Positions 44,876-53,434 of a stretch of 64,000 nt of DNA are shown here, one piece after another (position 1 is the stretch's first letter; each line of letters starts with the position of its first letter). The stretch is from WTGA01 sp965231865 (GTDB lineage Bacteria; Pseudomonadota; Gammaproteobacteria; Arenicellales; Poriferihabitantaceae). The stretch lies in NCBI GenBank assembly GCA_965231865.1, contig CBDDOJ010000002.1:1984001-2048000 (forward strand), read 5' to 3'. The notes beneath the pieces were generated by a model. That model did no database searches. It was not told where the DNA came from and was given only the letters and a program-made list of their open reading frames with translations. The translations under genes and the position numbers were made by a program.

Positions 44876-45283
44876 ATGGGAACGGTAAAAAAGTTTTTGT
44901 ACCTGAACCGTACCGCACCCTATGGTGCGATCTATGCCCAGGAAGGGCTTGAAGTCGCATTGATCGGCGCCGCATTTGACCAGGAGGTTTCCATGGCGTT
45001 TGTGGACGATGGGGTTTTCCAGATCAAGGCCGGGCAGGATACCTCTGCTACCGGGATGAAAAACTTCTCACCCACCTATCGGGCCCTGGGTGACTATGAA
45101 ATCACTCGATTGTACGTTGAAAAGGAATCCCTGGAACAACGGGGACTGACGGTCGATGATTTAATGCCGTTGACGTATGAAGACGAGGATGCCGATTACG
45201 AAGAGAAAAACTCGATCCGGATCGTCGACAGTGCTGAACTTGCTGACATCATCGCCAAGCAGGATGTCATCTTCAATTACTGA
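44876..45283 (+). CDS. tusC: Sulfurtransferase TusC/DsrF-type subunit
   Basis: A 135-residue DsrE-fold protein. It reads KKFLYLNRTAPYGAIYAQEG, then ALIGAAFDQEVSMAFVDDGV, then FQIKAGQD, the TusC/DsrF pattern. No conserved Cys is seen, as expected for this subunit. It begins one base after the TusD gene and nine bases before the TusB gene. Confidence 0.85.
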   Translation: MGTVKKFLYLNRTAPYGAIYAQEGLEVALIGAAFDQEVSMAFVDDGVFQIKAGQDTSATGMKNFSPTYRALGDYEITRLYVEKESLEQRGLTVDDLMPLTYEDEDADYEEKNSIRIVDSAELADIIAKQDVIFNY

Positions 45284-45291
45284 ACATCCAG

Positions 45292-45594
45292 ATGCTGCAT
45301 ACTGTCAATAAATCCCCATTTGAAAAGAACAGCCTCCGTACCTGTTTGCGCCTGGCCAAACCGGGCAGTGATATTCTGCTGATCCAGGATGCCGTGTACG
45401 CGGCGTTGTCGGATACGGAGTGGACGAATACCATAATGGACGCGCTCAATACGCACCGGGTTTATGTTCTGGAACCGGATTGGATGGCAAGGGGATTGAA
45501 CCCGGACCGGCTAATCGAAGGAGTGAAAACAGTGGGATATGACGGATTTGTAGAATTGGCTGCCGGAAACGACTCGGTACAGTCCTGGTTGTAA
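45292..45594 (+). CDS. tusB: Sulfurtransferase TusB/DsrH-type subunit
   Basis: A 100-residue protein starting MLHTVNKSPFEKNSLRTCLR, followed by DILLIQDAVYAAL and VYVLEPDWMARGL, the TusB/DsrH family pattern. The Cys near residue 18 lies in the usual place. It completes the three-subunit D-C-B set. Confidence 0.85.
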   Translation: MLHTVNKSPFEKNSLRTCLRLAKPGSDILLIQDAVYAALSDTEWTNTIMDALNTHRVYVLEPDWMARGLNPDRLIEGVKTVGYDGFVELAAGNDSVQSWL

Positions 45595-45654
45595 GGGGAC
45601 CGAAGAATTGCTGTAATCCGTATTTGTTAACCGAAATGAACAGGAGAATCCAAA

Positions 45655-45885
45655 GTGATTTATTTTGATAAAGAGCTTGACGCAAGAGGACTCAGTTGCC
45701 CCCTGCCCATCCTAAAGGCCAAAAAAGCACTCAACCAGCTTGAATCCGGTCAGATTCTCAGAGTGGTCGCAACGGACCCCGGTTCGGTCAAGGATTTCGC
45801 AGCGTTTGCCAACCAGACCGGCAATGAACTGCTGGAGTCCTCACAGGATGGGCAGGACTTCGAATACAGATTGAAAAAGAAGTAG
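45655..45885 (+). CDS. tusA: TusA-like sulfurtransferase
   Basis: A 76-residue SirA/TusA-fold protein. DKELDARGLSCPLPILKAKK has the active Cys-Pro-x-Pro. LRVVATDPGSVKDFAAFANQ and the end FEYRLKKK follow. It accepts persulfide from a cysteine desulfurase or rhodanese and gives it to TusD. GTG 45655 is the start, preceded by AGGAG. It is 60 bases after the tusDCB genes and in the same direction. Confidence 0.9.
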   Translation: MIYFDKELDARGLSCPLPILKAKKALNQLESGQILRVVATDPGSVKDFAAFANQTGNELLESSQDGQDFEYRLKKK

Positions 45886-45912
45886 AACCGGAGTACAAGG
45901 CTGCTTGATACG

Positions 45913-46082
45913 ACTGCGCCCATGGCGCAGGCACTGGTTACTTCCCGGCGGAATAATGGGCCAATGCACCCAGGTACGGGACATAGTTTTCCGTAAAATC
46001 CCAGCCAACCGCATACCACAGGCGCTCATCCAGCACTTCTGAAATCTGCGAAAAGTAGGCGATGATGCGATCCAGCATTTTT
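45913..46082 (-). pseudogene. Duplicated 3' end of the thioredoxin-domain gene
   Basis: About 145 bases match the end of the gene at 47505-49079 almost exactly. The match begins with the codons MLDRIIAYFSQISEVLDERL and ends with HYSAGK and stop TAA 45940-45938 (the original ends HYSAEK and TGA). A weaker match extends about 25 bases beyond the stop. It has no start and is not a complete gene. The two copies bracket a 1.4-kb insert holding one gene. Confidence 0.9.
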
Positions 46083-46514
46083 TGACTTCGAATTGCGCTC
46101 GTCTTGTACGGTGGCGTTGGCTACCATCTACATGAATGGTGAATGGTATTTCGGCTGAACTTTGGCATCTCTACTGCGTGCCAGTCAGGCTCATCATTAT
46201 CCCGATACCAGTCGGTTCAACAACACCGCCAGAATCTATGCCGATTTCTCGGATGAACCCAGTCCGTTGTCGATGTGATAGCTGGCACCTTTTCTGGCGG
46301 TATCAAAGGCGCTGACTTGTGTATTCCCTAAGGCGAGGCGTATGGCTCAAAGATGTGGATGTTTCCAAACTTTGCGTCGGTCCTGCCATCCATCTCAGTT
46401 GATGTTGTGGAAAATTCATATGGCGATTTTGGAATCCGATACACGTTGGTGCCGCTCAACGATGCTTGTCAAGGCGTGCCACCCACGCTCACCAATTTGT
46501 TTCAACTACTCCGT
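46083..46514. other. Left part of the bracketed insert
   Basis: No recognisable gene. Short frames in the right half are antisense to the next gene. Nothing like a transposase or integrase remains. Confidence 0.45.
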
Positions 46515-47210
46515 CTAACCTATTTCCCCGTCTCCATCACGCGTTCCGCGCAACCGCTTTGTGATGTTGGAAAACTTGTTCCTTCCCATTCTCAATTCAG
46601 AATCCGCGGGCACTTTTGGAGCAGCGACGGGCAATCGAATCCTCTTGCTTGGTGACCATTTTCTCACTTGCTTTTCGACAATTATCCGAGCGGCATTTTC
46701 TTTGCTCTCTACTTTAGCAGCCGCGATATCGATCAATTTGATAAATTCGTCGCCTTTCTCAAGCACAGGATGACCGTATGTCATAAGCAAGCAGCTAATG
46801 CCTCGAAATGCCCCATTGCTCTCATCCACCAGAGCCGTTGCCATGGTTTGCCGACTTACGCCGTGTCTGTGTGCCACCCAGGTATCGCGGAGCGTTTTGA
46901 GGCACATGAAAGACTCAAGCCCGCCTTTCACTGGAGTGTATAGCGCAGTTTCGTCGAGGCTTACGAGATTTTTTTCTTCATCCCTAAAACACGATATGAA
47001 CGTTACAACGGCATCCCTGAACAGGCTGACAGCCACCTTCTTGTCTCCTGCCTCGACTCTATTTTCCCACAAATAAACGATCTGGCGGCAACTTTCCAAG
47101 TCCGCCGCCAAGAGGCACCACTCAGCGTACTGGCGTCCTTCAAGCGTATTAATGTGACGGTAGAAATTGCGTTGTCTTGAGGGTGGTAATTGTGATTCTC
47201 GAGTTTCCAT
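46515..47210 (-). CDS. Hypothetical protein with a HEPN-like motif
   Basis: A 231-residue protein not assigned to a family I can name. Its middle is helical and has the segment CLKTLRDTWVAHRHG near residue 108. There R-x5-H follows the HEPN-type R-x(4-6)-H pattern that forms RNase active sites. It is preceded by SLFRDAVVTFISCFR. The C-terminal 40 residues are basic (RKWSPSKRIRLPV). It lies alone in the insert between duplicated gene ends, so it may be cargo, possibly a toxin or defence effector. ATG 47210 is the first start. Confidence 0.5.
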   Translation of the reverse strand: METRESQLPPSRQRNFYRHINTLEGRQYAEWCLLAADLESCRQIVYLWENRVEAGDKKVAVSLFRDAVVTFISCFRDEEKNLVSLDETALYTPVKGGLESFMCLKTLRDTWVAHRHGVSRQTMATALVDESNGAFRGISCLLMTYGHPVLEKGDEFIKLIDIAAAKVESKENAARIIVEKQVRKWSPSKRIRLPVAAPKVPADSELRMGRNKFSNITKRLRGTRDGDGEIG

Positions 47211-47479
47211 GAACTTCCTTCAATCATATTAGTGACACCCTCACGACGGGTACTATACGAAGGTCAGGTCTTAACCCAGTCTACCATCGTTTGGCAGACT
47301 GTAGGAAACAAATAATCTATCCGGTAAGTAGCACTAAACTAATGGTATGGTCCGGTTTCGCTTTAGGTCGCATTTGGTTCGGATAAACCTGAGATAGAGC
47401 GTACCGGGACCCAACCAAACTGGAACAACCAATTTAACCCCAAAGAACCCGGTTTGAGGTGTATCGGAAACTTACGAAG
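47211..47479. other. Right part of the bracketed insert
   Basis: About 270 bases without a gene between the HEPN-like gene and the thioredoxin-domain gene end. The promoter of the HEPN-like gene should lie here. Confidence 0.4.
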
Positions 47480-47504
47480 TCAAGGCACCATAGGCAGATA
47501 CCGG

Positions 47505-49079
47505 TCACTTCTCGGCGGAATAATGGGCCAATGCACCCAGGTACGGGATATAGTTTTCCGTAAAATCCCAACCAACCGCATACCATAGGCGCTCATCCAG
47601 CACTTCTGAAATCTGCGAAAAGTAGGCGATGATGCGATCCAGCATTTGTTTCCTTTCCGGGTCAGCGTGGTCACCTGCGGTGTACATGGCCAGGGCAATC
47701 CGACCATTCATCTGCATCAGGTACTCTGCATTGGAACTGTTTTCCACTCCCGGGTCGGTGAATATCCCCTCTTCCGGGTCATAATAATCCGAAATGGCGG
47801 ATCGAATGACTTTGTTGGCAACCGCCGTGTATCGGGCATCCTGATAGTGCCGGGCAGCCTCGGCGAACAGGCCTGCCACATGCGCATGATCGGATAAACC
47901 CGCCTGTGCGAACCAGCGCCGCTCTCCCAGCCCGTAGTAGCGATTCATGCCCACATCACTCATGATCATTTCCGCAAGAAAGTCGATTGATCTTCTTGTT
48001 TTTTGATGAAGTACAGCGTTGTCAACCAGGGCGCCGACTCTCATAAGATCATGCAGGGTGGCTGCCAGGGTGCTGGTAAACACCTTCTCCATGACCTTGG
48101 GCGCCGGGGAGTTTTTCCGGTATTTCTCGGACAGAAGGTAATAACCGGTGTCGGCGACCTGAAAACTCAGGAAGGTCCCTGACTGGTCATCCCACAGGGT
48201 GGAGGTCAGGTAGGACAACGTGGCATCGGCGGCCTGTTTCAGTACCTGGGACTGATTTTCCCGGTGCAGGTGATACAACAGCAATACGGTGGACGCATTC
48301 TGGTCCGCAAATTTTTCATAGTGGGGGATTTGCCAGTTTCGGGTCTCTGCGTAGCGGAAGAATCCTCCTTCCAGCGGATCATAGATGCGCTCAATGGCAC
48401 GTTCCAGGGTTCGGTTGACCGACTCTACGGCTTCGGCTTTGGACTGCGCATCGGCGTGTTCAAGCAAATATAAAAAGGTGTTCGGCTGAATCCCCTTTTG
48501 CCCCTTCCCCAGCCCATATTCTTTCGAATCAAAATTCTCAAGGACGCCCTGTACAAATGCATCAGATAACTGGGTCAGGGCCGGCTGGTCCACACTGGAA
48601 GGGGGTTCATATTCCACATGACTGGATTCCATGCCCAGGGCGTATTTCCCCTCCCCTACTTCGTTTGCCACCTCCGTGATGACATCCAGAAAATCATCGC
48701 CATACAAAGCGCCGGTGTACTGGTAGTAGAGGCTCCCATCCGGATTGAGAAAAACCGTGTAGGGGACGCCCGTCGCCCGATACTTGACATACGCGCCGTT
48801 GTGTATATCGACATCAATGAAAACATTGACAAAATGCTCGTTCAAAAAATTGGCAACCCGGTCATCCACCAACGTGTTTTCTGAAAATTCGTGGCACCAG
48901 TGGCACCATTCCGCTGAGAAAAGCAAAAAGTACGGCTTGTTCTCGCCTTTGGTCTCGGACACGATCCGTTCCGAGTACTCCTTGAAATTGACCAAGGACT
49001 TTTCGTGCTCGTAGGCCAGCAAAGGGGGAACTGAAACCAGGAAACAAAGAACCACCAAAATGTTGCGGATCGCATTCAT
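47505..49079 (-). CDS. Secreted thioredoxin-domain protein (DUF255/YyaL-like)
   Basis: A 524-residue protein with a signal peptide (NILVVLCFLVSVPPLLA). The N-terminal thioredoxin-like part has FLLFSAEWCHWCHEFSENTL with CxxC near residue 58, and ATGVPYTVFLNPDG as the cis-Pro loop. The C-terminal two thirds are helical and resemble the six-hairpin glycosidase-like half of the spermatogenesis-associated 20/YyaL family. It is last in a minus-strand run after SCO1, a cytochrome and the sox genes. A periplasmic thiol role, like that of SoxW/SoxS for SoxY, is possible. Its last 145 bases are duplicated at 45938-46082. Confidence 0.75.
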   Translation of the reverse strand: MNAIRNILVVLCFLVSVPPLLAYEHEKSLVNFKEYSERIVSETKGENKPYFLLFSAEWCHWCHEFSENTLVDDRVANFLNEHFVNVFIDVDIHNGAYVKYRATGVPYTVFLNPDGSLYYQYTGALYGDDFLDVITEVANEVGEGKYALGMESSHVEYEPPSSVDQPALTQLSDAFVQGVLENFDSKEYGLGKGQKGIQPNTFLYLLEHADAQSKAEAVESVNRTLERAIERIYDPLEGGFFRYAETRNWQIPHYEKFADQNASTVLLLYHLHRENQSQVLKQAADATLSYLTSTLWDDQSGTFLSFQVADTGYYLLSEKYRKNSPAPKVMEKVFTSTLAATLHDLMRVGALVDNAVLHQKTRRSIDFLAEMIMSDVGMNRYYGLGERRWFAQAGLSDHAHVAGLFAEAARHYQDARYTAVANKVIRSAISDYYDPEEGIFTDPGVENSSNAEYLMQMNGRIALAMYTAGDHADPERKQMLDRIIAYFSQISEVLDERLWYAVGWDFTENYIPYLGALAHYSAEK

Positions 49080-49088
49080 TGCACAGAC

Positions 49089-49673
49089 TCAGGTGTTGAG
49101 CAGCTTCCGGATCGTTTCCGAAATTTCAGTGCTGGTCGCCGCAAACGGAATACGCTGGTCAAGGAGATGACCATTCTGGCCAACAATGAGCACATCGGTC
49201 GAGTGGGAGATCACATAACCCCGGAGGGCATCCGGCGATTCTGTGAGTTGATAGGTTACACGAAAGCGCTTGGTCAGCCGATCGAGCACTTCCGGGCTGG
49301 CAGTCACACCGAGGATGTTCTCATGAAAATAGCCGGTGTACTTCCTCAGAATTTCAGGGGTATCGTGTCCCGGGTCCAGGCTGACAAAGAGTCCTGTCAC
49401 CTGGGCAAGCTCTGCCTCGGACAGTTCAGAAAAGGCCTTGGATAACATGGCAAGGGTCACCGGGCAGATATCCGGACAAGAAGTAAACCCGAAAAACATC
49501 AGCAGCAGCTTTCCCTGAAACTGTTCAAGGGTGACCGGACCATCGAACGAGTGGAGCGTGAAGGCCGGGTCGCTGGGTTCCACCATGGTATCGGCTTCGA
49601 GAGCGTACCCTGGCAAAGGGGGAGTGAATACACCAATCCCCACCGCCATGACCAGGCTAATAACCCATTTCAT
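49089..49673 (-). CDS. SCO1/SenC family protein
   Basis: A 194-residue periplasmic protein with an N-terminal membrane anchor. FFGFTSCPDICPVTLAMLS holds the CxxxC copper/thiol motif, near residue 70. The conserved His lies in YVISHSTDVLIVGQ. SCO proteins deliver copper to cytochrome oxidase or act as thiol reductases. It overlaps the DUF302 gene start region by 17 bases on the same strand. The sox context favours a redox or copper role in thiosulfate respiration. Confidence 0.88.
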   Translation of the reverse strand: MKWVISLVMAVGIGVFTPPLPGYALEADTMVEPSDPAFTLHSFDGPVTLEQFQGKLLLMFFGFTSCPDICPVTLAMLSKAFSELSEAELAQVTGLFVSLDPGHDTPEILRKYTGYFHENILGVTASPEVLDRLTKRFRVTYQLTESPDALRGYVISHSTDVLIVGQNGHLLDQRIPFAATSTEISETIRKLLNT

Positions 49674-50079
49674 CGAGTATCTCCGTCATGTCCTTTTCCA
49701 GGTCTGCTGCGACCCGGGTCAAGGACTCCGATTGGTACAGAGCAGCAAATGCGGTGGGTTTCAAAAAAGCAATGGTGACCTCGTCCTGTTCATTTTCCTG
49801 GTACACCACAAATTTTACCGGCATAAAGACACCGGACGACAAATCGGCCGATATCAGTTCACTGCAACTGTTCAGATTGCAGAATTCCACAATCTTGTAG
49901 TGCTTGAACCCAATGGTCACATCGATCCCCGCCTCGCGCCGGTCATGGATATTGTCAATGTGGTTGATTCGGGTAACCCGGTAATTCCGGGTCCTGATTT
50001 CGGTGAGCAGGTCCTCCAACAGTACCTCAAAATCCTCCGTGTGGTACCTGGCACTGGCAATGTCCCGGGTGATCTCCAC
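49657..50079 (-). CDS. DUF302 protein
   Basis: A 140-residue protein of the DUF302 family. FEVLLEDLLTEIRTRNYRVT is followed by GFKHYKIVEFCNLNSC and then GVFMPVKFVVYQ. The Cys pair in CNLNSC is conserved in this group, and the family is often linked to sulfur metabolism genes. There is no signal peptide. GTG 50079 is the start. Gene order SCO1, DUF302, cytochrome c and soxZ is transcribed as one run. Confidence 0.8.
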   Translation of the reverse strand: MEITRDIASARYHTEDFEVLLEDLLTEIRTRNYRVTRINHIDNIHDRREAGIDVTIGFKHYKIVEFCNLNSCSELISADLSSGVFMPVKFVVYQENEQDEVTIAFLKPTAFAALYQSESLTRVAADLEKDMTEILDEMGY

Positions 50080-50096
50080 AGTCTTGATGGTACTCG

Positions 50097-50792
50097 CTAT
50101 TCGGGCTTCGACAACGTCTTGATATAGTTAATCAGATCCCAGCGTTCATTCTCCGACAGGATCACTCCCCACGGTGGCATTTCATTGCGCCCGTTGGTTA
50201 TGAACCAGTAAAGGTAGTCATCCGCGGATGCGGGTGCATTGTTCCAGACCCAGAGCTGGCGGGGAAAAGTCATAATGCCATGGGCAGCCGGACCTTGACC
50301 ACTGCCATTCAATCCATGGCAGGTTGTACAGTTTTTCTCGTACAGGGCTTTGCCGTTCGTAATTGACTCTTCGGTCACGGCCACCGGGTTGGATACCGGG
50401 ACGATATCAGGGAGACCAGGTCCCAATGCGGCCATTGCGGCCACTTCCTCGTCGGTGTAGGCCGTATTCGAGTTGGGTGGGCCAGTATGAACCCGGTACT
50501 TGTGACCTGCCGGATCTTCGATTCCTCCAATCGTTTTTTCGATATCGCCCACCGAAACCGTGTCGGAATCAAACTCGACAGTAAGAACCGGCCAGCCGGA
50601 TTCGGTGTTTTTCAGGTTGAGATCAGTTACCCGAACTCCAAGCTGGGCTTCCAGTTCAGAAACCAGCGCCTTGGGGCTTGCGGGAGAAATCAGACCTTCG
50701 ATTTCGAACATTACAACTGCTGCCTGGGCATTTGCAGTTGTATAAAAAATCACTAGCAATGCGAATATGCCGGAGAAAAAGGTTCTTTTCAT
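50097..50792 (-). CDS. c-type cytochrome with an N-terminal HMA-like domain
   Basis: A 231-residue secreted protein. A signal peptide covers about residues 1-25. Residues 25-95 look like a ferredoxin-fold domain of the heavy-metal-associated type (AVVMFEIEGLISPASPKALV, LNLKNTESGWPVLTVEF), but the CxxC metal motif is missing. The heme motif CTTCH lies at residues 155-159 and a candidate axial Met in RNEMPPWGV near residue 205. The downstream helix ERWDLINYIKTL is typical of class I cytochromes. It likely carries electrons from the Sox reactions. ATG 50792 is chosen at the signal peptide. Confidence 0.85.
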   Translation of the reverse strand: MKRTFFSGIFALLVIFYTTANAQAAVVMFEIEGLISPASPKALVSELEAQLGVRVTDLNLKNTESGWPVLTVEFDSDTVSVGDIEKTIGGIEDPAGHKYRVHTGPPNSNTAYTDEEVAAMAALGPGLPDIVPVSNPVAVTEESITNGKALYEKNCTTCHGLNGSGQGPAAHGIMTFPRQLWVWNNAPASADDYLYWFITNGRNEMPPWGVILSENERWDLINYIKTLSKPE

Positions 50793-50851
50793 GATTTGAC
50801 CTGAATAACAGTTGTACACGAGACAGTCGGTGACATCAGCAGAATATGAAA

Positions 50852-51202
50852 TCAGGAAATCTTGACGTCTTTCACGGTTTCCCAACGCTCACCGGCATTG
50901 CCAACAAACACTACTTTCAGCGGTGCCTCTTTGGTCGCTTTAATCTTGAAGGTAAAAAGCGGGCTGTCAGCGATTGCCGAAGTCATGCTGAACCGGCTAA
51001 TCAGATCGTCCCCATAATAGACCAGCATGTTTCGAATGAACGACACGGGTACGGCACGATTGAACGCCGGGCTGGTCTCGGTGTCGACCTGGCCTAATCC
51101 GGTAAACGACGGGTGCTCGAACCGAACCTTGACCTTGATCACTTCGTCTTGCTTGATATTCCTTCCAAGTCGCATTCTTGGAGGCTTTATTTTATCTGCC
51201 AT
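50852..51202 (-). CDS. soxZ: Thiosulfate oxidation carrier protein SoxZ
   Basis: A 116-residue SoxZ. KPPRMRLGRNIKQDEVIKVK opens the protein, the middle shows FEHPSFTGLGQVD, and the end has FVGNAGERWETVKDVKI, all family-typical. It forms the periplasmic carrier with SoxY, although here soxB separates the two genes. It has no signal peptide, as usual, and is exported with SoxY. It starts 27 bases after soxB. Confidence 0.95.
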   Translation of the reverse strand: MADKIKPPRMRLGRNIKQDEVIKVKVRFEHPSFTGLGQVDTETSPAFNRAVPVSFIRNMLVYYGDDLISRFSMTSAIADSPLFTFKIKATKEAPLKVVFVGNAGERWETVKDVKIS

Positions 51203-51229
51203 GGGTATATTCCTGTGTTAATACAATCA

Positions 51230-52846
51230 TTAGTTGGTTGCGGAAACCGGGACCTCTGCAGAATCGTCAGAACCACGTGCGACGATCCGGTTGTCCAGGC
51301 CGGGTGAAATGGGAGAATGGGTGCGGATATAGCTGATCAGTTCCTCAACAAATATTTTTCCGGTATCAACGATAGAACGAGCGGAAAACATGGGGTTGTC
51401 CTGAAACCTAGTATGGACGGATGCAATGGAATATTCCTTCTCCATGGAGAACGGCTGATCGTCCGCAGTTACCATGGACACCACCCGCTCTCCCTGCTTT
51501 GCGGCGGTATCGTACACGATTTTTAGCCCGGAAAACCGCAGCATGTCGCCGCCGACCCGTGCATAAGGATCACGGCCCACCACCCCATCCAGGATATTCT
51601 CAAGCAGGTTCTTGATTTCCTTGCCTGGCATCGTGTAGGTAAAAATACGTCCATCGGTCGGGATGATGTTGTAGACGTCTTCTGCGGTAATTTGCCCGGG
51701 CATCAGCGTTGAACCGTAGCGCCATGCCGGGAAAAAACTGATGTCGGTATTCCCGATATCCCGTAAAGAATCCGTAATCAGGTTGCCCATCGTGCTTTGC
51801 CAGTAATCCCGGCGGTAGAACATCCCCTGTGCTTCGCCGAGCACCTCGTTCAGTCTGTCCGCATGTGGCTCATACGCCTCGTCGACCAGCCTGGCAACTT
51901 CCGGGTCCGCTGGAATGTGGTCCTGCTGAACCTTGACCAGCTGATAACGATAGCTGGCGATCTTTCCATCCTGGACATCCAGGTCGAGACTGGATACGAA
52001 TTCACCGTGAGCACCACTCTCATATACAATCGTGTCATTGTAGACGACCGGATCGAAGATCGGGTTGTGGGTGTGCCCGCTGACCACCACGTCAATGCCG
52101 TCCACCCGTTGGGCAAATTTTTGGTCCATGCCGTAGCCGGCATGCGAAATCAATACGATGAGGTCCGGGTTTTCATCGTTTTTTATCTGTTCAACCAGTT
52201 CTTCGGCTTCCGCCTCGCGGATGCCAAAGTCCCACCACTGGGCTGCCCCCGTGACTGCTGAAGTGAGTGCGGTCCAGGGATAGGTCATGCCAATGATGGC
52301 GATTTTCAGGTCCCCGACCTGGCGAACCACATACTGGTCCAGCACCGGGTCCCCCCAATCCTTGTCAACCAGATTATGGGCCAGAACCGAAAATTCGGCC
52401 TGTTCGACCAGTTCAAGCATGTGTTCCTGAGGATAGATGTATTCCCAGTTGCCGGGTGCCATGGCATCGTACCCGATGGCATTCATCACCTTCACCATCG
52501 ATCGGCCCTGGTCAAAATAGGACAGCCCGGAGCCATGCCAGGTATCTCCGCTGTCCAACACCAGTGCCCTTCCCTCGACTTCCGAGCGAAGCTGTTTGAT
52601 GACCGTTGCAACATGTGCCATCCCGCCAACCTTGCCTTCATAGTGCGCCTTCTCGATGTAATCCCCTTCCATGGACTGGATCCCCCAGGGCCGCGGCTCG
52701 TCCAGGTAGCGGTAGTGGATTGAACGCATGTAGGAGTGGATATCGTTGGTACTGATGAGGCGCACCTGTCCATCGCCCGCCAGCGCGGATGCGGGCAAAG
52801 CAATACAGAATATCAGCAGACAGACCAACCAGTGAATGGTTCGCAT
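51230..52846 (-). CDS. soxB: Thiosulfohydrolase SoxB
   Basis: A 538-residue periplasmic di-manganese hydrolase of the 5'-nucleotidase superfamily. It removes sulfate from thiosulfonate bound to SoxY. Motifs are LISTNDIHSYMR, LVLDSGDTWHGSGLSYFDQG, PGNWEYIY, VVVSGHTHNPIF and the end PGLDNRIVARG. The DSGDTW-GSGL and NWEY-Y forms separate SoxB from ordinary nucleotidases. The signal peptide is Sec-like (LVCLLIFCIALPASALA) and lacks a twin-arginine motif, unlike many SoxB. It lies between soxY and soxZ. Confidence 0.93.
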   Translation of the reverse strand: MRTIHWLVCLLIFCIALPASALAGDGQVRLISTNDIHSYMRSIHYRYLDEPRPWGIQSMEGDYIEKAHYEGKVGGMAHVATVIKQLRSEVEGRALVLDSGDTWHGSGLSYFDQGRSMVKVMNAIGYDAMAPGNWEYIYPQEHMLELVEQAEFSVLAHNLVDKDWGDPVLDQYVVRQVGDLKIAIIGMTYPWTALTSAVTGAAQWWDFGIREAEAEELVEQIKNDENPDLIVLISHAGYGMDQKFAQRVDGIDVVVSGHTHNPIFDPVVYNDTIVYESGAHGEFVSSLDLDVQDGKIASYRYQLVKVQQDHIPADPEVARLVDEAYEPHADRLNEVLGEAQGMFYRRDYWQSTMGNLITDSLRDIGNTDISFFPAWRYGSTLMPGQITAEDVYNIIPTDGRIFTYTMPGKEIKNLLENILDGVVGRDPYARVGGDMLRFSGLKIVYDTAAKQGERVVSMVTADDQPFSMEKEYSIASVHTRFQDNPMFSARSIVDTGKIFVEELISYIRTHSPISPGLDNRIVARGSDDSAEVPVSATN

Positions 52847-52875
52847 ATTCTTAAGGATTCAGCAAGTCGTTCAAC

Positions 52876-53337
52876 TCAGCAGCCCCCTGCTGCCACCTTC
52901 GTATATCTGCTGGTTGCCCACCTTCCGTGCTGGTTGCACTCGGAGATGACCCAGACCTCGCTTTCTCCACCATTCAGACGAATCTGCGTGCTGAGAAACG
53001 CCTCTCCGTTGGCAGGAGACAAATAAAAGGTCCCCTTGGTCTGCACAGGGTCATTGAAGCTGACCAGCTGGATGCTCTTGATATAGTGGTCGTCATCCAT
53101 AGGATGATGATTCATTTCCACCTGAATGGGGGCCTGACTGCCATCTTCCACCACTGGCGGCAGCGTGACCTTTGCCATATGCATCTTTTCCAGTTCAGTC
53201 GGATTTTCGGGATCGGTGATGAAGTTAAATGCTTTTGCGTGAGCCCGGTCCATCAGACTTACCCCGGTAATGGGTACCATCAGCCCCCCCACCATGGCAT
53301 AACGCAGAAAATCACGTCGGGTTGTTAAATCAGTCAT
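52876..53337 (-). CDS. soxY: Thiosulfate oxidation carrier protein SoxY
   Basis: A 153-residue SoxY. A Tat signal (TTRRDFLRYAMVGGLMVP) opens it. The C-terminal swinging arm ends in AAGGC, whose last Cys carries the sulfur substrate. The product ends right at that cysteine, whereas many SoxY end in GGCG or GGCGG. It is 97 bases after the propeller gene and 29 bases before soxB. Start at ATG 53337. Confidence 0.93.
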   Translation of the reverse strand: MTDLTTRRDFLRYAMVGGLMVPITGVSLMDRAHAKAFNFITDPENPTELEKMHMAKVTLPPVVEDGSQAPIQVEMNHHPMDDDHYIKSIQLVSFNDPVQTKGTFYLSPANGEAFLSTQIRLNGGESEVWVISECNQHGRWATSRYTKVAAGGC

Positions 53338-53434
53338 AGCTTTCTTCTCTGGATCAAGCGACCGGCGCCAGACTCTCAAAAAGCTTGGCGCCTTATCCGA
53401 TCGCTATCGGGTTAATACAAAGGGTTTTCTGAAG

